Origin: Rhytidiadelphus loreus
Lineage: Eukaryota; Streptophyta; Bryopsida; Hypnales; Hylocomiaceae
Direction of reading: 5' to 3'
Length of the DNA stretch: 64,000 nucleotides
Assembly (NCBI GenBank): GCA_947034895.1
Contig: OX344761.1
Coordinates: forward strand, 24,874,863 to 24,938,862
Shown: positions 57,324 through 64,000 of the stretch, one piece after another
How positions within the stretch are numbered: position 1 is the first letter of the stretch
Layout of the letters: each line of letters begins with the position of its first letter
Position numbers and translations under genes: made by a program
Notes under the pieces: model-generated
The model's database searches: none
What the model saw: only the letters and a program-made list of their open reading frames with translations
Told to the model about the DNA's origin: nothing

Positions 57324-60155
57324 TTGGGGGCACCAGAGTTCAAGGAATTATTCAGTCACGGCTTCGGAGGACGTCTCCAGTTCTTGTCATCACGGGCAAT
57401 CAGATACTAGATGATTGATTTATATATCATCTGCGAGATTCCATTTCGAGGTCTCCATGAGATGATTATCTTGGACGTAGTACTCTCCGAGACTCCTTTT
57501 CATGGAGCGCAAGGACTCCTGATTACGGGATGCTAATCCGTTTTAAACTCTGCAAACTGGCGCCACGAGTAGCACTTGCTATCTGCGTGACTATGCGTGT
57601 TGCAGGCTGTTTCTTCATACACGCTAGCTGATCAAGGTAAATTCCAGTAGATGATGATCAGATCTTAGCTAGGCTCTTCAATTCTAGCTGGTGATTGAAG
57701 GTATACGACAGTAGTAGTGATTGAAGGTATAGTTTACGAAATTAAGTAGTGATTGAAAACACAAATTCTTTCCCAGGGTTTGCTGGTTAGCTAGGTTGGC
57801 GAGGAATTATACATTGCATAGCAAGCCTGGCAGTTGCACACTCGGGACCCATTTCGGGTTTCCGAACTAGTCTAGTTGAAGATTGAAAAAATGGTTATTA
57901 AGTCACACCCATACGGTAGTCCGTTGATCTGTAATTGGATGCCAGGGCTGCTCATTCAATTGGTGCAGTTCATTACTTCATTGTACAATATTCAATTCTT
58001 TTGTCGGCCGACTACTATTCTGTTAGTAGCATGCAGCCGTTCGGCGTTTTTAAATCTCGGCTGATCGGACTCGTATCATGTGTATTTAAAAGTCGTTCGT
58101 TCGTAACTGGGCAATCTCTTCAACATGAATTCGTGGGTGCCGTCACCACCACCTGCATGTGATCGAACTGCTGCTGCCCATGTTTCGAAACACAGAAGCT
58201 GGTCGGTCGGGGGTGCAAAAAAAAGTAAGTCGAAAAGGTACAGAAAAAAAACCCAGCTTTTTTGAACGGACATGATGATTTGACTGGGTCGTTTCTGCGG
58301 GTCGTTTGTTCTTCAAAGACTGTCTGAAGGGGAGGGTGTATGTGTTGCCTAAATTCGATGCGCATGTGGTGTAACTGTTTATAACTGCCCATAACGGCCC
58401 CTGTCTCCGCCAAGTGAACGCCCCTACCACTAGATTCATACATATGTTCCGCCCCTATCCTCTGTTTCCGCTTCCAAAACGTGTGTCTGTCTGTTCTAAC
58501 TGAATTTCTCCGCCTGGCTGGCTGAAAATTCTTAACTTCCAAGTTCCAACAGTCAGAAGAAATTCTGCACAGACCAGCCGACTTTCAGTTTGTGGGCACT
58601 GAGTAAAAAAAGAAAAAGAAACCGGCGGGTCCGAGCTGCCTACCTCGCTCGCGGCTACAGTTCGTTCAAACTTCAAAGTTTTTGGCAAGTTTGGCGTGCT
58701 GAGGAACAAGAGGAGGAAATCCAGCGTACGTGCATATGTGTGGCTTCCTCCAAGACCCCCCGGGACCCGGTTCTTCGAAGACCGGCTTCAAAGGGATCAG
58801 TCTTTGATTGAAGACCCTCATCACTGAAGCATAAATTATTCCTGCAGACCATCAATATAATTAATTGTTTTACAAAAGGCTCATGCAGGTGTTGAAATTC
58901 ATTGACCTTATCATACTCTCTAGCCAGGGTCCTCAACCTCTTCTTTTTTCTTTTTCTTTTTTTTCATTTTTGAATTCATTGTTTCTGTTATTTTCTGTGT
59001 TTGACTTCAAAACATTTGCTTGAGGCTACTATTTTTTGTTGAATTTTGCATAACATTTACTGAATTGCTATTTTGGTGACTATCCTATACTCCTATCCAT
59101 TTTTCAGTGATGCTATTTTAACTAATGATGCTATTTTACTAAGGTTTTTTGGAATTTGGCTCAATAGTCCCATTATCCATCTTAAAATTGTGTAGGGCCT
59201 AAGCTAAACCCAAAAGATGTCAATCTTTTGTAATCAAAATCTAGATTTAACCCTTGAAGGATGAAGGTTGTTTTTCAAAAAACAAGTCAAAAAAATAGTT
59301 AGAGACTACCAACTTTAAACTTTTCTTATAGTGGCCAAAATTGAAAATTAAAACTTTAAAACTTGTTAAAAAAAGAATTCCCAACCATACAAAAGTGTAT
59401 TAAACTATTATGTGAATGTGTAGAAAATGTTTATCTCATTTGATTGCAATAGACTTCAGATAGAGGCAATAGACCTCTTGGATGAAACTTTCTTTACTAC
59501 ACATAAATGAGGATTTACACCATTCATTAGTATATCTTGCAAGGTACACTCATGCAACATAAAGACGTCAAGTAATCCAACAATTCACTTGCCATTTTTT
59601 GATGACTTCTCATGTACTATGGAATTTGATTTTTTGAAATGCAAACGGGTGAAAATGTTGAAAACACAGAGCCAAACATTTGGAATATGTTGAACTTTTT
59701 TCAAAATCTTTGACTTTCAAAGATTGCAAGAGTGCAAGACTGTAGGGCTTGAAGTTAGAAGAAAATGTTTTTTTTTCTTGAAGTTGCCTTCAATTGCCAT
59801 ATAGCTAACAAAATTTGACTCTTCCTAGAATGTGATATCAGAACTAAAATTAGTTTTTTCTTTTAGCATTTCATGCGATGTTATATTAGTTACATGCATG
59901 CCAAATTACAAAATTTGATGAGGATTTTAGGAAAAGATGACCGAAGGATGCCGCTAAAAGATGCTTGAGCTACCCCAACTGTTTGAATTTTTTCAAGCAA
60001 CATACCTTATCACTTGGACATTTGATCGATATATATATTTTCTTCTTCTTCTTCCTACAAGGGTAGTTAGTGACTTAGTGTACACACCTTGCCACAAGTT
60101 TTAAAAAAAATACCCATTCAAAATTGACTTTGTAGGAATCTACCCAACTACCCAA
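57324..60155. other. ERF 3' region and intergenic DNA, no gene seen
   Basis: The first few hundred bases are probably the ERF 3' untranslated region. A 140-codon minus-strand frame at 58120-58542 starts with TTG and overlaps other equally long frames, so I do not call it. From 58.9 kb the DNA is AT-rich. Confidence 0.4.
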
Positions 60156-60165
60156 GCATTCAAGG

Positions 60166-60387
60166 TCGGGGTGAATTGACCCCCTCGCTCATCCCCACCA
60201 AGTCAGTCCAAGGGGTGCAAGTGAAAAAAAGACCCCTTATTTTGTGCCCAGAAAATGTATGCTCTATGTCTCTCTTAGCTAATTTAGGGCCTCTGATTGC
60301 AAATTTTATCATGGCTTGCGTGGGAAATAAAAAAATTTCAGGGTTTTCCTTCGGGGACGAGCGAGAGGGTGTCAGTTCACCCCGGCC
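60166..60387. mobile_element. Mutator-type MITE (222 bp) with 10-bp target-site duplication
   Basis: The direct repeat GCATTCAAGG lies on both sides (60156-60165 and 60388-60397). The inverted ends are TCGGGGTGAATTGACCCCCT on the left and the complement of GGCCGGGGTGAACTGACACC on the right. A second, older copy lies at 31021-31254. The 9-11 bp duplication points to Mutator-like mobilisation; the 81-codon frames on both strands inside it are by-products of the inverted ends. Confidence 0.82.
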
Positions 60388-60433
60388 GCATTCAAGGCAC
60401 AATATTATTATCCATTATTAGGGATTAAGTGAC

Positions 60434-60465
60434 TCTTTTTTTCTTTTTTTCTTTTTTTCTTTTTG
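60434..60465. repeat. T-rich (CTTTTTTT)n microsatellite
   Basis: Four C-plus-T-run units follow each other with T runs of five to seven. Simple-sequence repeat with no other evident role. Confidence 0.7.
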
Positions 60466-61685
60466 GTAACAAATGGCGAGCCATTGCATTAAAAGCTTCT
60501 TTTTTTATTTTGGTCCCCATGTATGTACTGTAGGTGTCGTGTGTTGGACAACCTTGATTGAGTGCACTGTGCACAGTCATACTGCTTTCTTTCTTTAGAA
60601 CGCGAAGGTTTTGCGCTGGTCAATCGATCCTCTGTAACTTAAGGTGAAACAAAACATGGAAACGACGTACCCCGCTAATTGCGACACATGTACGAGTCTC
60701 CTGTCCTTGGAATGCTGAAATCTCGGTGAGTGCCCTGGCCTGGCTTCAGTTGATCACAGATATTCTCACTGGGTTGCATCGGGATCACTGCCCGCTAATT
60801 AGCCGGTTCTCCGACCTCCGTCACGCACTGGAACAGTGGGCACCAGTATAACGTACTACTAGAAACGTGAGTGATGATGAATAACGCGACCGTCCATCCA
60901 TCATTGAATGAAGTTACACACACACAGTCACTCGATCACAACCCAGCTAGCTAGCTAGCTACAGTAGCTAGCTGTTCCGACAATGATATTCAACAGTGCT
61001 TCACAATCATTCCGCATGTTAATTACAACTATAGACCAGCACACATAAACAGGCTGGTGACGAATTAAACAGTGCTGCTCCACAATCATTCACATGTTAA
61101 TTACTACTACTACTAGGCATTATAAACCAGGGTGATTGTGTAGGAAGACTTTCTTGTATATGCTGAGAGTACGAGGCATGGATTTGCCACCACTGCACCG
61201 ACTTGTTGAGCTAGATTTCGGCGATCCTATCAAGTAAAGTCCTCCAACGACGTCACTCATTCAAAGACTGAGCTAGCTACTGTAGCTTCAATTCAACATG
61301 CACCACGATTAGCTAATTAAACTTGCAAATCTCTGCATGCTACAGAAATTTTTAAAGACGGCAGTAAGTAATTTGGAGTAATACCGGCCAGAGTGAGTCC
61401 GGGATGGCTAGCTAGCTCGCTCCGACCACTACTGCTATCTATACAAGCAAGCAAGCAATCACTTGCAGTAGTATCTAGACAGTACTACTGTGTTCGAGTC
61501 AACGTGGCCGGTAGTTTGCGCTGTACATACATCGTTGCGCTGCATTAGCTCAAATCTCAAGTCACTTAACTTACAGTTCCACATGGAGCCCTCGGGAATC
61601 ATCCGGAAGGTACTGGTTGGATCCCGGCCTCAGTCAGCAACGGAAGCAGGGCGAAGGAGCGGAGAGCATTCCTGGTGTCGTGGCT
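60466..61685. other. Intergenic with GCTA microsatellites
   Basis: AGCTAGCTAGCTAGCTA runs occur at about 60950-60972 and shorter GCTAGCTAGC at about 61404. The base composition is more balanced than in the deserts, and the stretch may be the upstream region of a gene beyond the window, but no exon is supported. Confidence 0.35.
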
Positions 61686-61689
61686 CGGG

Positions 61690-61715
61690 TGACGTCACCA
61701 GCCAGGGTGACGTCA
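61690..61715. promoter_or_regulatory. Pair of TGACGTCA bZIP palindromes
   Basis: The palindrome TGACGTCA occurs at 61690-61697 and again at 61708-61715, 18 bp centre to centre, both inside GGTGACGTCAC. This is the CRE/C-box core bound by plant TGA and other bZIP factors. No gene start could be tied to it, so the regulatory role is inferred. Confidence 0.5.
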
Positions 61716-61816
61716 CTCGTGGACCACCACCAACGAGGCCAGAGCTAGAACCAACTGACTTATTCACTGATTTTCCAGGGTTTACTGATTTTAGTCCTAT
61801 TATTAGCGTCCCCTAG

Positions 61817-63660
61817 AAAATTAGTGTGTCATCCCCAAAAAAAAAAAAAAACTTTATTTTTGTGGGGATTGGTTGATTGGGTTCAATACAATTAGTGATA
61901 TTTCAATCTGCACTAATTTTGAAATAGTGTGACTTTGGTAAAAATTAGTGTCATAACGAGTGTCACATGCACTACTAGCCTACTAGGACCAATCAATGTA
62001 GGGTACTGTGTCATGTAGTATCTTTATGAAGCTGTTCACATCCAAAATAATCAAGTTGTAGATGAAACATCTTTCATGTAATAAGTTAGTGTGCAATAAA
62101 AGCCTTTTTTGAAAAAGAATTAAATGATTTGAATGGTGACTGTTTCATCCATTCAATTCAAATTTGGAGAATTTTTTTTATAAAAAATTCAAGTTTTCCC
62201 CCAAATCACCACTGAATAAAATATTGCTACAAATAAATAATATCCCTGGAGTGACTCAATAAATTAATGAACATCTATTTGCCCAAATCACCAGGAGCTG
62301 CATTTCAATTATTCAAAAAACTTTCAAAAGTTCTCATGAAATATAGTAATATTCCAAATTTTTTAATTTTCATCTCGTTGAAATCAATCATGCTGGATGT
62401 TAAGTCATAAAATAAAACATATTTTCATTAGAGAAAAGAAAATCATAAATATATTTTGGCGATTATTTATTTAGTGATAAAAAAAAAAAAAAATGTTTAA
62501 GAATGGTAGTGGGACTAGCGACTGTATTTGCTTTCCAAGGAAACTTTCTATTTTGAGTTAGCTTGGGATTAATTGTTGGAAGTACAAGGACGGTAGGGGC
62601 AGGGTGGGGGCTTGGGGGAGGGCCACGTGGAGGTCAATGGTAGGTCAATGCCGTTTTTTGATATGTGGCTGCCATGCTCGTCTTAGCTTGAAGGAAGACA
62701 GTTACTTGCCATGCCGTGTTTGCAATCAATGTTGTGCTGTTTTTTCTTAATTTTGGGTCACCACTAAAATCTCACACCCCAAGTCCCCAACCCAAGCCAA
62801 CTGTTGCTAAAAAATCTCCCTTTGGTCTTACTCAAAATCCAATCCATTTCTTTCTTTCTTTTTTATTTCTTTTTAAATTAAAAAAAGAAAAATTGGTTGG
62901 TCCATTGTGGATAAGTTCATTGCATGATCTCATTGGGGTTGCCATTGTGGCAAGTTTTGATACGTCACTAGAAAGCAAACTTCCCAAATGTAATTCCAAG
63001 ATGGCATTTCCAATTCAGGGAGTCAGTTCTCTGGTAAACATTAGACATTAAAAATGTCTCAGTCAATGTTAAATCTTGGGAGAAATTGAAATAAGACTTT
63101 AGATTGCTTTAAGATGTGATTTTTGGATACCATATGAATATAGTATGAATTTTCAAAGCTAGAGAACCCAACATTGACTGCCTAGGTTCTCATATTGAAA
63201 GGGTACTAGTTTCGGACAAGTATCTTTTAGGGCTCAGTTTTGCAATTAGCGGCCGGGGGAACCTTGCTTTGCAAGATTGAAGACAAAAAAACATCACTGG
63301 GTGAGAGTTAGCCTACAACTGGAATATCTGGCTGGTTGAAGAATCAAACACCCACATGTTCAAATAGACGGTTTGACCAAGTAACTGAAGTGGGTCTGAT
63401 TCGCAACTCCCTGAAGCAACAGGAATTGAAGACTTAACTTACAATACACACATAACACAATCAAGCATCACGGTTTATTCAAACAAAGAGTTTGATTAAT
63501 TAATGAATCGCAGCCCACCTTCACAAGGTGAAGACGAAACCAACAACATGACATTCTTAAAGATTCATATTGTCTCATAAACACCCTTACAAAAGCTACG
63601 TACATTCCAATAGGAAAAAAGCCACATTCTTTTTGTGCGCAATCTTGAACTCATCTGGAT
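61817..63660. other. AT-rich intergenic, no gene seen
   Basis: There is a small hairpin-prone stretch at about 61834-61867 (CCCC, poly-A, T-rich, GGGG). The frame at 62716-63051 has no coding character. Nothing else recognised. Confidence 0.4.
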
Positions 63661-63694
63661 GGTATCTAAAAGCTACACACTGAGCGCCCGCCGC

Positions 63695-63825
63695 CAAGCA
63701 GGGCACTCCAAAGTTTGACATTCTGGATGCCAAAAGTATGCCCCTGCTCGCAATGTCAAAATCTTTTGAGTGCCCTGCATGTTCTGTATCCCGAATGTCA
63801 AACTTTGGGACGCCAGGCATGCTTT
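63695..63825. repeat. Foldback sequence with repeated CCAAAGTTTGACATTC
   Basis: CCAAAGTTTGACATTC at 63708-63723 recurs inverted at 63793-63808, and a third, imperfect inverted copy lies between them at about 63750-63770. GGGCACTC also occurs in both orientations. It may be the core of a small foldback transposon, but I could not find matching outer ends or a target-site duplication. Confidence 0.5.
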
Positions 63826-64000
63826 TCTACAGTGAATGGCCAGACTTTTGAGTGTTAGTTTGGGGTTGCCATCTCCAATGGAGAAGGGTAGCTTCTCAAA
63901 ACTGCTACCTCAAGGGATCCCCAACATGCAACATGGTGGTGGTACGCCAATGATGATGATTCCCTGGCTTTAATAAAAGATAGTAAAAAATTAATAATTG

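Noticed and set aside
58120..58542. 140-codon minus-strand frame downstream of ERF
   Set aside because: TTG start, strongly overlapping equally long frames in other phases, and no domain.
60160..60421. Overlapping 80-codon frames on both strands near 60.2-60.4 kb
   Set aside because: They coincide with the Mutator-type MITE and arise from its inverted ends.
1..64000. rRNA, tRNA, snRNA genes, LTR retrotransposons, CRISPR arrays
   Set aside because: No convincing tRNA arms, conserved RNA blocks, reverse transcriptase motifs, primer-binding sites or regularly spaced repeats were found by eye.

Overview
The window is nuclear DNA of a land plant. The evidence is spliceosomal introns with GT..AG ends, an AP2/ERF transcription factor, an ALWAYS EARLY-type DREAM subunit, plant F-box and plant dimeric-type cytidine deaminase genes, and plant transposon classes. 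Low gene density (about seven intact genes in 64 kb), AT-rich deserts, GC-rich coding islands and a DD34E Tc1-like element (from memory, best known among plants in the moss Physcomitrium) make a bryophyte, perhaps a moss, my best guess. The sequence alone does not prove that.

Layout. 1-9.6 kb: AT-rich and transposon-rich. It holds a CACTA-type foldback, a Tc1-like transposon with one internal stop codon that sits inside an older decayed multi-exon gene, an unrecognised exon pair, a TTAA-flanked MITE and a second CACTA-type MITE. 12.3-14.3 kb (+): two-exon cytidine deaminase. 15.9-18.1 kb (-): F-box gene with apparent damage. 20.5-24.7 kb: a MITE and weak, unrecognised minus-strand exon candidates. 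24.7-26.4 kb (+): single-exon gene whose N-terminal half resembles the region upstream of the SH2 domain in plant SHA/SHB proteins, but with no SH2 domain. 27.5-28.8 kb (-): four-exon gene for the tiny oligosaccharyltransferase subunit OST5/TMEM258. 29-34.8 kb: AT-rich desert with a Mutator-type MITE and a Stowaway-type MITE. 37.3-45.2 kb (+): 18-exon ALY/LIN9 gene. 46.1-46.6 kb: head-to-head pair of the TTAA MITE. 50.8-52.8 kb (+): eight-exon NSA2 ribosome-biogenesis gene whose first coding exon is only the ATG. 55.6-57.3 kb (+): two-exon ERF gene. 57.3-64 kb: no recognised gene, but a Mutator-type MITE with a clean target-site duplication, a pair of TGACGTCA palindromes and a foldback.

The intact genes are housekeeping or regulatory: pyrimidine salvage, N-glycosylation, 60S ribosome assembly, cell-cycle transcription and ethylene/ABA-type transcription. 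They are not a cluster with a common task. The multi-exon models for CDA, OST5, ALY, NSA2 and ERF were built by hand; every intron junction keeps the reading frame. No rRNA, tRNA, CRISPR array or prokaryotic feature was seen. The most unusual content is the variety of small DNA transposons and the Tc1 insertion inside a dying gene.
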